Below, in pieces: positions 20,581 to 32,235 of a DNA stretch of 64,000 bases. The stretch is from Dugong dugon. Its lineage: Eukaryota; Chordata; Mammalia; Sirenia; Dugongidae. Every line of letters starts with the position of its first letter. Within the stretch, counting starts at the first letter, position 1. A program made the translations under genes and the position numbers. Under the pieces are notes generated by a model. It worked only from the letters and a program-made list of their open reading frames with translations, was not told the origin of the DNA and made no database searches. The stretch is from contig CM057464.1 in the NCBI GenBank assembly GCA_030035585.1, positions 73,206,919-73,270,918 of the forward strand. Direction: 5' to 3'.

Positions 20581-21921
20581 AGCTAACCACATTCGAGTTA
20601 GTAAAAAAGGAAGGAAAAATAACAGGTAAGTTTTAGTTTCAAAGAAGTAAATATTGTAAAAAAAACTAAGATTATCCCTTCCTTTCTGTTCATTCCAGTA
20701 ACTTTTACCTAAGTATTACGTTAACGCTATGGAGAGCAAAAAAATAAAAAATAAAAAAACCCTTTTGGTACCACAAATTGTGTTTTAAAATAGTATCAAA
20801 ATTAGCTAAATAATTAAATTCATCAAAATTTTCTTTTATGTATAAAATGCAAATAGCTACCTAAATTTTTTTTTTCACAAAGAAGTTTAATTATTTGTGT
20901 TGTTTAGCATAAGAAAATGACTTGAAAAATAATTTGCCAGGAGTATTTCATAGGAAAAAAAAGCCAGTCTTAATTTTCAAACATTTTTGATTGGATGCCA
21001 AATGATAAATCTGTGGTTGAGTGTACTTTAAAAATAAACTTTCTAGAAATAGTTATTGAACAACTCATTTTACTCTCCCTCTGGAGACTAAAGTTTTTCT
21101 TGGTCACTCTTTAAATTTTGCCTTTATTGTAATATTTCTCAATAATATTTAGTTTTTCTTTTTGAAAATCACATTCACAAAGTATTGTATTTAGAAAAAT
21201 CATTAATCCTACTTTGACTATAAGCCAGCTCAGTTAATTGAAGGTATATTGACTATTATTTGTCCATAAAATAAATTAGATGCAAATCGTAATAAAACTC
21301 GTTCTCTCTAGTCAGTGACTTTCAGGTTAGGCAATATCCTTTTAGACCACTTGCCAGGATGGAAGGTCACTGGACTCCATTTAGAAAATGAATCATGGTA
21401 TAAAAAATATTCTGTTTATTATGCTCAGTTATTATAATTGTTCAGAAGAACATATTGCAGCTAAAACTTTTTACATGGTGTCCTAAGACTACATAGTTGC
21501 AAATTATCCCAAATTTTATTTCTAAAATAAATTGTATCATTTTCTATAGATATGATATGGTAATTTAAAAAAAAGTAAAGTTTCTCACATATTTTTTCAG
21601 CTGTCTCAGGACTTAATCCTATTCATGACATCACTCAAAAAAATGTTCTGTTGAGGAAAAAATAAAACGTTCAGATTGCAATAAAACTGATTTGGGTGAG
21701 TGTTTCTCAAAGGATTAACTGTAGTATATTTGCCTGTCAAGACATGGAATTGTAAAGTGTTAAAAAAAAACCCTCCCTGGATACCATCTCTCTTAGAGCT
21801 TCCTAGCAAGTAGAAGAAGCCACCCATTATGGCTGAACGTTCATGTTTCCACTTTGGAGTCAGAAGCTAAGCAAATATGCTGAAGTTAAGGTTTTCTAGA
21901 CTTTATTGAGAATTGCCATTA
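20581..21921. other. No gene or repeat recognised
   Basis: About 1.3 kb of AT-rich sequence with no convincing open frame and no named repeat. Confidence 0.5.
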
Positions 21922-21932
21922 CTGATGTAAGA

Positions 21933-22238
21933 TTGTTGTTGGCTGCCATAGACTCATGGCGAACCCCTGCATAATTAAACAAAGTACTGCTCAGTCTATG
22001 ATAGACTGTGGATCTGACCATTGTGATCCATAAGATTTTAATTGGATTTTCAGAAATAGATTGCCAGACCTTTATTCCTAGTCTGCCTTAGTCTGGAATC
22101 TGCTGAAATCTGTTCAACATCATAGCAACAAGCGAGCCTCCACTGATAGACAGATAGTGACTTGTATAGGTGTGTTGGCTGGGACCTGGGTCTCCCCCAT
22201 GGAAAGAGAATTTTATCACCGAACCACGAATGCCTTAT
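21933..22238 (-). mobile_element. tRNA-Gly-headed SINE with RTE-like tail
   Basis: On the minus strand it begins at about 22234 with 'ggcattcgtggttcggtgat' and continues to 'ggggagacccaggtcccagc', which is tRNA-Gly with box A and box B regions recognisable. The body contains 'ttccagactaaggcagacta' and the tail ends '...actcatggcgaac' region to TTGTTGTTGG on the plus strand, like the BovB tail. Perfect 11-bp flanks 'ctgatgtaaga' lie at 21922-21932 and 22239-22249. Full length, about 306 bp. Confidence 0.8.
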
Positions 22239-22257
22239 CTGATGTAAGAACTGTAAG

Positions 22258-22338
22258 GGTTGTTGTTGTTCTTGGTTGCTGTGGAGTTGGCTCTGACTCA
22301 TGGCAACCTTATGTATTACAGAACAAATTGTTGCCAGG
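22258..22338 (-). mobile_element. BovB/RTE 3' tail fragment
   Basis: 'gttgttgttgttcttggttg' with 'gactcatggcaaccttatgt' and 'attacagaac' is the reversed RTE 3' end. It is very short. Confidence 0.7.
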
Positions 22339-22347
22339 TAAGGATAG

Positions 22348-22518
22348 GGGAAGGAGCCCTGGTGGTGTAGTGGTTAAGCACCCAGCTGCTAATCAAAAGG
22401 TCATCACTTTGAACAGTAAAGATTGCAACCTTGGAAACCCTATGGGACAGGTCTACTCTGTCCTACAGGGTGGCTATGAGTCTGAATCAACTCCATTGCA
22501 AAGTGTTTGGGTTTTTAG
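22348..22518 (+). mobile_element. Afrotherian-type SINE
   Basis: 'ggagccctggtggtgtagtg' to 'gctatgagtctgaatcaact' and a GTTTGGGTTTTT tail. The flanks 'taaggatag' (22339-22347) and 'taaggatg' (22519-22526) match at 8 positions. Confidence 0.88.
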
Positions 22519-22526
22519 TAAGGATG

Positions 22527-22676
22527 TTGTTGTTAGGTGCCATTGAGTTCGTTCTCACTCATAGTGACCCTGTGTATAACAGAATGAAACACTGCTTGGT
22601 CCTGTGCTGTCCTCACAAGCGTTGCTGTGTTTGAGCCTGTTGTTGCAGCCACTGTGTCAATCCAATTCATTTGGGA
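22527..22676 (-). mobile_element. BovB/RTE 3' end, short
   Basis: Reversed RTE 3' end: 'ttgttgttaggtgccattga', 'ctcactcatagtgaccctgt' and 'cagccactgtgtcaatcc'. It is followed by a third copy of 'taaggatag' at 22677-22685, so it shares the target site of the neighbouring SINE. Confidence 0.82.
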
Positions 22677-22685
22677 TAAGGATAG

Positions 22686-23177
22686 AGTAATAAGCCAAAC
22701 ACTGAGAGCTGTTTGCCACAGTTGTACAAAGCTGTACAGAAAAAATGTGAACTGAGAATTAAAAACCTTCTACAGTGAACAAAGCTGGCTTTTATTTAAA
22801 AGGGGATTTTTTTTTTTTCTGTCATTAAAGCTGCCACTAGACTTTAAAGCTTCAAATAGAATAGCCATATTGTTAAAGCTGATGAAATATGTAAGTGCTG
22901 TGTTGGTTAGCATTTTTTTTAAACTTTGATTTCACTAACCACAGTTTTCTGAGAATCAACGTTGCTAAAAAGAAAGCCAGACCACACACATAATATTTCC
23001 TTGGGAAAAATAAACTAAATACATACTATAGAATAAAAATTCAGTAAAACATTTTAATACACAGTCCTACAGATCATTGAATGAATATTATATAGATGAT
23101 TGTTTATGTTTCTTAAAACCCAGATACTTTTAAAATTCTATGCACTTTTACTTCTCTTCATGGGCTGTTGGTTTTTG
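22686..23177. other. No gene or repeat recognised
   Basis: AT-rich spacer with short T- and A-runs. Confidence 0.5.
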
Positions 23178-24300
23178 CTAGTTGTTGTTGTTAGGTGCCC
23201 TCGATTCGGTTCTCACTGTTAGCGACCCTATGTACTGGATCCTGCACCATCCTCACAGTCATTATGCTTGAGCCCATTGTTGCAACCACTGAGTCGATCC
23301 ATCTTGTTAATGGTTTTCCTCTTTTTCACTGACCCTCTGCTTTACCAGGCGTGGTGCCTTTCTCCAGGGACTGATTCCTCCTGATAACATATCCAAAGTA
23401 TGTGACACGTAATCTTGCCATCCTTACTTCTAAGGAGCATTCTGGTTGTACTTCTTCAAAGACAGATTTGTTCATTCTTTTGGCAGTCCATAGTATATTC
23501 AATATTCTTCACTAGCACCACAATTCAGAGGCATCAATTCTTCACCGGTCTTCCTTAGTCATCATCCAGCTTTCGCATACATATGAGGCTATTGAAAACA
23601 CCATGGCTTGGGCCAGGTGCACCTTGGTCTTCAAGGTGACAGCTTTGCTTTTTAGCACTTTAAAGAGGTCCCTTGCAACAGATTTACCGAATGCAATGCG
23701 TCTTTTGATTGCTTGACTGCTGCTTCCATGGATGTTGATTGTGGATCCGAGTAAAATGAAATCATTGACAGCTACAATCTTTTCTCCATTTTTCAGGATG
23801 TTGCTTATTTGTCAAGTTGTGAGGATTTGTTTTTCTTTATGTTGTGGTGTAATCCATACTTAAGGCTGTGGTCTTTGATCTTCATCAGTAAATGCTTCAA
23901 GTCCTCTTCACTTTCAGCAGGCAACATAGTGTCACTGCATAACGAAGGTTGTTAATGAGACTTCCTCCAATCGTGATGCCCCATTCTTGTTCATATAGTC
24001 CAGCTTCTCAGATTGTTTGCTCAGCATACAGATTAAGTATGGTGAAAGAATACAACCCTGATGCACACCTTTCCTGACTTTAAACCACGCAGTATCCCCT
24101 TGTTCTGTTCAAACGATTGCCTCTTGGTCTATGTACAAGTTCCTGATGAGCACAATGAAGTGTTCTGGAATTCCCATTCTTCACAATGTTATCCATAATT
24201 TGTTTTGATCCACACAGTGGAATGCCTTTGTATAGTCAATACAACACAAGTGAATACCTCTCTGGTATTCTCTGCTTTCAGCCAAGATCCATTTGACATC
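23178..24300 (-). mobile_element. BovB/RTE LINE, 5'-truncated
   Basis: About 1.1 kb of BovB-type RT C-terminal half plus 3' tail on the minus strand. It is recognised from the shared text with 28648-29740, for example 'tggtgaaagaatacaaccct' (the RT GCxLSP segment reversed) near 24041. The RT catalytic box near 23936 is broken by a small deletion. No long open frame remains. Confidence 0.88.
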
Positions 24301-24889
24301 AGACGGATAGTATTGGAGATAAAGATCCGAGGCTTAACAAACAGAAACAGAGACTAAGAAGAACATAAGGAAAGAATGTTGCCATGAAAACAAAGGAAGG
24401 AGCAAAATATAAGAATTGAGTACTCACCAATTTTGAATACCACCATACTACTAACTTTTCTCTGTTCACTTTTTTGGAGCTTAATCCTACCTCTATACTC
24501 CAGGACACTAGTAATGCATGTCATTATATGTATTTACCCAAAAATAATGACTGTTTCTCACATAGTTCCCAAATATTCTCACATGATTCATCAATCCTGT
24601 GCTCTTCTAACAGGAGTCAGCATGGCCTTAACATTGGTTGTAGGCATTAGGAAAGAGTTTAATATTCTGTTGTATTTCTGTGATTCATTCACTCTTTGGG
24701 GAACTAGTGTTTATATTCCGATTATGATTCTAATCATCTGCCTTTTCTTGAGTGGTTAGAGATTATACTCCTTATCTGAGGTTTTGCCCTCTATTATTGA
24801 AGATAATCCATCAAATAGAGTTCTATCCTAGATGTACTATTTATCTTAGGTAGAGTTAATCTTGCCTGATCAATCTGTTATACTTGACC
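24301..24889. other. No gene recognised
   Basis: Mostly unassigned sequence. An open frame of 108 codons at 24433-24759 has no recognisable family features. Confidence 0.4.
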
Positions 24890-24971
24890 TGGCTTCTGAA
24901 CTTTTCCTACTTCTTGCAATACTATCTTATCTTGATTTCCATAATACCTCATTTTTCCTGATTTTTCTTTC

Positions 24972-25795
24972 TTTTTTTTTTTTTTAATTGTGCTTCAGAT
25001 GAAGGTTTACAGAGCAAATTTGTTTCCCATTAAACAATTAATACACATATTATTATTTTGTGACATTGGTTGCCAACCCCATGACGTGTCAACATTCTCC
25101 CCTTCTCAACTTTGGGTACCCCATTTCCATTCGTCCAGCTTTTCTGTCCACTTCTGCCTTCTCATCCTTGCTCCTGGGCTGATGTGCCCATTTAGTCATG
25201 TAGACATGGTTGAGCTATGTGTATTATTATTTGTTTTATGGGCCTGTCTATTCTTTGGCTGAAGGGTGAACCTCAGGAGTGACTTAATTACTGAGCTATA
25301 AGTGTGTCCGGGAGCCTGACTTTTGGGATTTCTCCCATCTCTGTCAGACCAGTAAGTCTGGTCTTTTTTTGTGAGTTAGAATTTTGTTCTACATTTTTCT
25401 CCAGTTCTGTCCGGTACCCTCTGTTGGGATCCCTGTCAGAGTAGTTGGTGGTGGTAGCCAGGCACTGTCTAGTAGTGCTGGACTCAGTCTGGTGGAGGCT
25501 GTGGTAGTTGTGGTCCATTAGTCCTTTGGACTAATCTATCCCTTATGGCTTTAGTTTTCTTCATTCTCCCTTGCTTCAGACGGGATGGGACTAGTGGAGT
25601 ATCTTAGATGGCCGCTCATAAGCTTTTAAGACCCCAAATACTAGTCACCAAAGTAGGGTGTAGAACATTTTCTTTATAAACTATGTTATACCAATTGAGC
25701 TAGATATCCCCTGAGACCATGGTTCCCAGCACTCAGCCCAGTAATTCGGTCCCTCAGGGAGTTTGGATGTGTCTACGAAGCTTCCATGACCTAGC
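24972..25795 (-). mobile_element. LINE-1 3' UTR fragment
   Basis: T-tract at 24972-24985, then one copy of the L1 terminal block ('ttgtgcttcagatgaaggtt') and about 700 bp of 3' UTR ending near 'cttccatgacct'. Unlike the other L1s here it has a single terminal block without the internal T-tract block. The flanks (24952-24971 and 25796-25815) are both T/C-rich and partly match, so a duplication is possible but weak. Confidence 0.85.
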
Positions 25796-26012
25796 CTTTT
25801 TTTCCCTATTTCTTGATCATTTCTCTAGTCATTCCTTAAAAGTCTTCTGTGCCAATTTATTATTATATTTCAACAACAGATACTTGAATTCCTCAAGCCT
25901 TGATCCTTATTCCTCTTCCTTTGTCATGATTTCCCTGTATTTTCTCAGGCAATATCAAACAAGCATAAGAGATAGTAGCAGCAGTGACAACAATCACACC
26001 TCTGTAATCTAG

Positions 26013-26169
26013 GGGCGCTGGTGGTACAATGATTAAGAGCTTGGCTGCTAACCAAAAGGTCAGCAGTTCAAGTCCACCAGCCATTCCTTGGGAACCCTCT
26101 GGGGTTGTTCTGCTCTGTCCTATAGGGTCACTATAGAGTCTAAATCGACTTGACAGCAATGGTTTAATT
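26013..26169 (+). mobile_element. Afrotherian-type SINE
   Basis: 'ggcgctggtggtacaatgat' to 'taaatcgacttgacagcaat'. Flanked by 'taatctag' at 26005-26012 and 26170-26177. Confidence 0.9.
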
Positions 26170-26177
26170 TAATCTAG

Positions 26178-26344
26178 GAGCCCTGGTGGCACAGTGGTTA
26201 AGAGCTCAGCTGCTAACCAAAGTGCTGGCAGTTCATATCTACCAGCCATTCATGGAAACCCTGTGAGACAGTTCTACTCTGTCCTATAAGATCGCTCTGA
26301 GTCAGAATGGACTCCACAGCCACAGTTTTGGTTTTTGGTTTTGG
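26178..26344 (+). mobile_element. Afrotherian-type SINE, head-to-tail with the previous one
   Basis: 'gagccctggtggcacagtgg' to 'gagtcagaatggactccaca' and a T/G-rich tail. Flanked by 'taatctag' (26170-26177) and 'taatctaa' (26345-26352), the same target sequence as its left neighbour. Confidence 0.9.
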
Positions 26345-27310
26345 TAATCTAATGTACTGCATACATTCACTGTCAGAAATCACAACAAACTCAACGTATC
26401 CAAGATCAAATCTATGCTATTCACTTTTCTAATCTAGTCTGTTTCCAGGGTTTCCTTTTTCACTGAATGCCACACATATCCATGAAGTTATACAAACCAG
26501 AAACCTAGGCTTCTTTGAAATATCTCTTTTCCGCAAAATCCACATCTAACCTATCACCAAGACCTGCCATTTTTATCTCTTGAATCCATCTTTTTAATTT
26601 TTTTTTTTTTTTGGATCAAAGTCCAAACCATAGCCATATCTTACCTGGACTTTTGTAGGAATAGCCTGTTAACTAGTTTTCTTGCATTCATTCTATTCTC
26701 CCCCAATCTATTGCACACATCACAGTCAGAGTGGTCTTAAAAAGGCAAATCTGTTCTTGTCACTTCCCTTGAAAGCCCTCAAAAATCTGCCATTGTTCTC
26801 AGGCTAAAAAAAGGTTGGCATGTCATACAAAGTCCTAATCCTCCACCTTTGTCTTGCAACTTTCATTTCCTCCCTGTCTGCCTTCTAGCCACATCAGCTT
26901 TCTGTACACGTTTTGAACTTGTCACATGGATTTTATACATATTATTCTAAGTACAAAAATATATCCATAAATACAGAATCCCACCCCCTTCCAAAGTCAA
27001 ATTAGCTGCTATTTTTTCTACAGTAGATTTCAATTCAATCAACATTTCATCAGGAAAAACTTTCTTGAGCCACCAGTCTAGATTAATTTGTTATAAGCTG
27101 TCATATAATATTACTTTTTTTATTCAGAGCAATTATAACTGTTTTCAATTACTCATGCATTAGTGTGATCATCCTATTAACCTTATTAATGTCTGTCTCC
27201 ATCACATTAGTCTGTAAACTCTTTGAAATTAGGGCTCATATTTGTTTTGCTTACCACTGTTCTTCTATCATCGGTAGGCAATATGTGCCCAACTGATTTT
27301 TGTTGCCTCT

Positions 27311-27564
27311 GAAATCAGTGCTTGAAACCGCAGTCTAAATTAATTATGATGTAAGTTTCTAAGTCGGATAAGGCTTACATGCTCATAAATATATTATTTA
27401 CTCGTTCATTTGTTTTATTAAGTATTTACTAAATAGCTGGTACAGACAAGCATAGTGTTATGTGTATTTTAGGTTATATTTGTTAATGAATGAAGAAAAT
27501 ACAAAATGTTACATGATAAAGATCTTGCCGTCAAGAAGAGTCCAGCTTCAGGGTCTCTAATCAG
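27311..27564. other. No gene or repeat recognised
   Basis: AT-rich spacer between L2 and MIR. Confidence 0.45.
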
Positions 27565-27815
27565 GACGCAGTAGAGTATTTTGATTACAAGCACAGATTT
27601 GGAAATTGATTACTTGAGTTCAGTTCCTGACTTTCATGTTTAGTAGGTATATGATTCTTTACTTGCCTTTCTTGGCATCAATTTTCTTAAGTCTATAGTA
27701 GGGATAATGATACTATCTTTTTAGGTAAGTAGTTGTGAGAATTAAAAAAGATAATATATATTACAAGTCCTTAGAACAGTGCTTAGCATAAAATGAACAG
27801 TTATTAAATATGAGC
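27565..27815 (+). mobile_element. MIR SINE
   Basis: 'cacagatttggaaattgatt', 'gagttcagttcctgactttc', 'gtagttgtgagaattaaaaa' and 'ccttagaacagtgcttagca' in MIR order, nearly full length. Confidence 0.8.
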
Positions 27816-28087
27816 ATTAATTGTTAGGGAATATAACTTCTCTTACACTGCTAACCAAATTTTGGCATATCACTGAATTAACAATGTTCAAGATAGATAC
27901 TCTAAGGTACACGTATTTATCTACTTTTAAGGACAGACTTAAATTTTCCCTTTGGTTTATGTTAAACTCCCAGAAGGGTATGGACCTTGGAAATATTTTC
28001 TTGCATTTTATGGAATTACATTCACTGGAATACACTTTAATAGATTGTCCTTGAGTTTCTATTGAAAATCATTATAAAGAAAATTGA

Positions 28088-28300
28088 TGTGAATTAACAT
28101 TTGCTCAACACCCAAGATATGCCAAATACTATACATATATTTCCTCACTCAGATCCAAGCCCTTTGGATAAGTATTAGGAGCCTTATTTTATAGGTAATG
28201 AACCTGAGACGAAAAGAGTTACTCTCATAGTTACAGAACATGGAAGGGTCAGAATCAGAAGTAAAATCCAAACCTATGCTCCTTGTACTATAGAACAATG
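28088..28300 (-). mobile_element. MIR SINE
   Basis: Reverse MIR: 'ttgctcaacacccaagatat', 'ataggtaatgaacctgagac' and 'gaagtaaaatccaaacctat'. Confidence 0.7.
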
Positions 28301-28647
28301 ACCAACACATTTTCTCCTATATTTGCCATGACACAGATGTGATTGTCCCATTGTATAATTTTAAGTAATATCTCATATTAGAATTTCCTCTAAAATTTAA
28401 TGCAATGAAAACTTTATTTCCCCGAGGAACTGTTTACATTTTGCTTTCTAAAATGAATGATGCAATTTATCGATTTTTCCCCAGAAAACTAATTTTAACT
28501 CAATCACAACATCTATATTAACCACTACAGCAGGTTTTTCGCAAGCTGATGCTGCAGAATTTTTTGGGGGGGTGGGGGAGGGGGAGATGGAATATAAATA
28601 TACAAGTATAAATATTTACTTATACGGATATAAAGACAGTCAAACTG
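28301..28647. other. No gene or repeat recognised
   Basis: AT-rich; a G-run-rich stretch ('ttttttgggggggtggggga') lies at about 28561-28585. Confidence 0.45.
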
Positions 28648-29740
28648 TATCAGAAGAGCTGATGTTGTTAGGTGCCACCACTGAGTCAGTTCCAACTCAT
28701 AGCGACCTTATGTAGAACAGAACAAAACACTGCTCGGTCCTACACCATCCTCACAATCATTTTTACGTTTGAGCACATTATTGCAGCCACTGTGTCAGTC
28801 CATCTCATTGGGGGGTCTTCCTCTTTTTCAGTGACCCTCTACTTTACCAAGCATGATGTCTTTCTACAGGGACTGATCCCTCCTGATAACATGTCCAAGG
28901 TACATGAGACAAAGTCTCGCCATCCTCCCTTCTAAGGAGTATTCTGGCTGTACTTCTTCCAAGACAGGTTTGTTCATTCTTCCGGCAGTCAATGGTATAT
29001 TCAATATTCTTTGTCAACACCATAATTCAAAGGTGTCAATTCTTCAGTCTTCCTTATTCATTGTCCAATTTTCACATGCATGTGAGGCGATTGAAAACAC
29101 CATGGCATGGATCAGGAGCACCTTAGTCCTTAAAGTAACATCTTTGCTTTTTAACACTTTAAAGAGGACTTTTGCAGCAGATTTGCCCAATGCAATACAT
29201 CATTTGATTTCTTGACTCCTGCTTCCATGGGTGTTGATTGTGGATTGAAGTAAAATGAAATCCTTGACAACTTCAGTATTTTCTCCATTTATTATGATGT
29301 TGCTTATTGATCCAGTTGCACAGATTTTCATTTTCTTTATGTTGAGGTGTAATCCTTACTGAAGGCTGTTTTTGATCGTCATCAGTAAGTGCTTCAAGTC
29401 CTCTTCATTTTCAGCAAGCAAAATTGAATCATCTACATATTGCAAGTTAATGCTTGTAATCGTGATGCCCTATTCTTGTTCATATAGTCCAGCTTCTCAG
29501 ATTATTTGCTTAGAATACAGATTGAGTAAGTATGGTGAAAGAATTCAACCCTGACGCACACCTTTTCTGACTTTCAACTATGTAGTATCCCCTTTTTCTT
29601 TTGGAACGACTGCCTCTTGGTCTGTGTAGTTTCCTCACGAGCACAATTAATTGTTCTGGAATTCCCGTTCTTCTCAATGTTATCCATAATTTGTTATGAT
29701 CCACATCGTTGAATGCCTTTGCACAGGTACTCTGGTATTG
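28648..29740 (-). mobile_element. BovB/RTE LINE, 5'-truncated
   Basis: Same region and orientation as 23178-24300: 3' tail at the left ('gatgttgttaggtgccacca') and RT at the right. The RT catalytic box on the minus strand still reads Y-V-D-D at 29428-29439. An open piece at 29510-29704 carries 'MDHNKLWITLRRTGIPEQLI', the BovB RT motif upstream of the catalytic box. The frame is broken several times. Confidence 0.88.
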
Positions 29741-31283
29741 GCTATAAAGGAGCTGATATATGCATAATATTTTTTAATGCTAGTTAAAAAACAGTAAATG
29801 TCAAAAGAGATTCAGTTACATTGCTGCAAGATTAAGGAAGAAAGAGATTACAGCCATCTCAGGACTCTAGAGAAGCCTTCATGATAGTGAAGATATACAT
29901 AAAGAGATGGGAAGAATGAAAAGTCTATGTAAATAGGCATGAGTTGCACAAGTTAATTGAAGAAGCAATAGCAGTATTGAATTCAGTGAGCAACAGTAGT
30001 AGGGTCTGTTTATGAAATGCCAGTGTTTTATCCAAGGTAGAAACATTATGAAAGTAAACTTGAAGTGCCAGAATTTTATCCATTTAGAAATGTATAAATG
30101 GTGTGAACATTTTACAAAATTATTAGTTGCAAATATTAGAATTTTAAATTTGCATCATTATAAAAGTCTGCGTGGATGTTGAAGGTCTTAGAAGACTCAA
30201 TTTTGGCAGAGCTTTGTAATACTTACTGACCTACTTAAATATGTGTTGTTTTTTCCCATCAGTCTTGGGGCTATCAAATTAAAATAGTAAGTCTTTTATT
30301 ACTGGTGTCTGCAGAAATATATTCTAAAATAATGAATGAATTATAGTATTCTCCATTTCTACACTTGTATACAATTTACTTTAATCATATCTTAATTAAC
30401 ATTAGCTAGAGACTATGTCAAGAGCAGACAAAAGTCAACCAATTGTTAATATTATTCAGGTCAGCTTAATTAAGATGACATATGTTAATTCATTTAAAAT
30501 TCTTCAGTTTATACCTATATTTTGGCTTTAAATTCAACTATTTTTATATATCAAGAAGGAACCTAGTTAAATTTTGTTCAACAGAGTATTTCATATCTAA
30601 AGTGATCATTATTTCTTCAGGTGAAAATATTTTTCTTTCTTGTTAATATGATAGTTCCCCCATAGGTATAACATAGCATGTTAATTTTGTGTGGTTTAAA
30701 ATTGGAGATAGAACAATTTGCTAAATTATCATATGCTCTTATTGCAGAATATACGGGTTAGAAACATATGCTTTGAGAACGATAATGTATATAGTAGCTT
30801 AATCTCTATTGAATAAAAGCTCTGTTACTTAGCACTATACGAACCAGAAAACTCTGAAGGACAGGAGTTCTGATATCTTCTCATACAACTGATCACCCAA
30901 GTAACTACTTTAAATATTATATTAAGATCTCAAGACATCATGGAGCAAACAAGATCTTAACAATTTCCACATATATGTCTCTGACTTTCAGAAAAATTCT
31001 GCTTGAAAGGATTTCCTGATTCTCAATCTAAGGCAGCATCCCAAGCATAAAATTAATTTTTATACTGAAAACCTTAAATCTATAATTACACTTCAGGTGA
31101 CTTAATTTTAAAAGATTATCTATTTTTTTGATCTGCTAAGTAACAATACTTGTATAATATAGTTTTTCACTCTTTCAAGTTAGGTTTACTGGATGTTATC
31201 TATGGCTCATGCTGTGCTGGATGCTAGGTAGATTACTTGTGCACATACACAGAGGAATATATTTATAAAATTTATACTTAATG
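29741..31283. other. No gene or repeat recognised
   Basis: About 1.5 kb of AT-rich sequence without a long open frame or a nameable repeat; probably unique. Confidence 0.5.
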
Positions 31284-31296
31284 TGTAAATACTTAA

Positions 31297-31512
31297 AGGA
31301 ATCCCTGATGGTGCAGTGGTTAAGCACTTGGCTGCTAACCAAAAGATTGGCAGTTCAAACCCACCAGCCATTCCACAGGAGAGAGATGTAGCAGTCTGCT
31401 TCCATAAAGATTTACAGCCTTGGAAACCCTATGGGGGCCGTTCTACTCTGCCCTATAGGGTCGCTATGAGTCAGAATTCGACTGGATGACAATGAGTTTG
31501 TTTGTTTTGGAA
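31297..31512 (+). mobile_element. Afrotherian-type SINE with long middle block
   Basis: 'aatccctgatggtgcagtgg' to 'gctatgagtcagaattcgac', with the 'agagatgtagcagtctgctt' middle block. Perfect 13-bp flanks 'tgtaaatacttaa' lie at 31284-31296 and 31513-31525, so this is one of the younger SINEs here. Confidence 0.93.
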
Positions 31513-31525
31513 TGTAAATACTTAA

Positions 31526-31992
31526 GCCTGATTACTTATCATATCAGTTTTAAATTAAGTCATATTTAAAATTGTGTTCAATTTATATATATATGCATAC
31601 AAATAACATGAATTTTCAATTCAGATGTTAGTTGATTATACTAAATTTGGTTAAAATAATATATTGAAGAATTTACTACTTAAATATTTCTTATTTTTGT
31701 ACAAAAACAAAAAATGATTAATGGTTTTTAACACACAATCCATAATGCTATTTTATAAGCAGGCTTGAAAATGTCAGTGTTGTTCAAACTAACCATCTTT
31801 AATAAGTCTGACCATAATATATATGAATTTATTATAATATAGGATTTCATAATCTATATACTCTAATATAGTTCCTACCACACCTCTATCCAAGTTAGCA
31901 GTCTTAAACAGACCTGAGTCCTGAGAGCTAAATTAAGCATGAGAGTTTGATGTTAAAAATCTGTTTTTCTCTGTGCTTTATTTATTTCATCA
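31526..31992. other. No gene or repeat recognised
   Basis: AT-rich sequence with short TA-runs. Confidence 0.5.
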
Positions 31993-32006
31993 TCTGTTAA
32001 GTGTAA

Positions 32007-32204
32007 GGAGCCCTGGTTGCACAAGTAGTTAAGTGCTCAGCTGCTAACTGAAAGGCTGGCAGATTGAACCCACCAGCCATTCCACAGGAGAGAGATGTAG
32101 CAGTCTGCTTTCATAAAGATTTACAGCCTTGGAAACCCTATGCGGCAATTCCGCTCTGCCCTATAGTGTTACTGTGAGTTGGTATTGACTGGACGGCGCT
32201 GGAT
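32007..32204 (+). mobile_element. Afrotherian-type SINE with long middle block
   Basis: 'ggagccctggttgcacaagt' to 'ttggtattgactggacggcg'. Flanked by 'tctgttaagtgtaa' (31993-32006) and 'tctgttgagtataa' (32205-32218), 12 of 14 matching. It has the same middle block as the copy at 31297. Confidence 0.9.
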
Positions 32205-32235
32205 TCTGTTGAGTATAAAGATAACATGGTTGTGT

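Larger units (their letters stand above)
24890..27310 (+). mobile_element. L2 LINE 3' part, split by L1 and SINE insertions
   Basis: Decayed L2-like sequence runs in three pieces: about 24890-24971 ('cttgatttccataatacctc'), 25816-26012 and 26345-27310. The last piece carries 'gtcagagtggtcttaaaaag', 'cttgtcacttcccttgaaag' and near 27200 'tagtctgtaaactctttgaa', the order seen in L2. The two gaps are later insertions with their own duplicated flanks. Confidence 0.65.

Noticed and set aside
22172-22234. tRNA-Gly gene
   Set aside because: It is the head of a 306-bp SINE with a tail and a TSD, and the acceptor stem and arms carry several mismatches.
24433-24759. 108-codon hydrophobic frame as a membrane protein
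   Set aside because: It continues into noncoding-looking sequence, has no known family pattern, and AT-rich DNA easily yields hydrophobic frames; left as unassigned.
24952-25815. Firm target-site duplication for the L1 fragment at 24972
   Set aside because: Both flanks are T/C-rich and match only partly, so the duplication cannot be told from low complexity.
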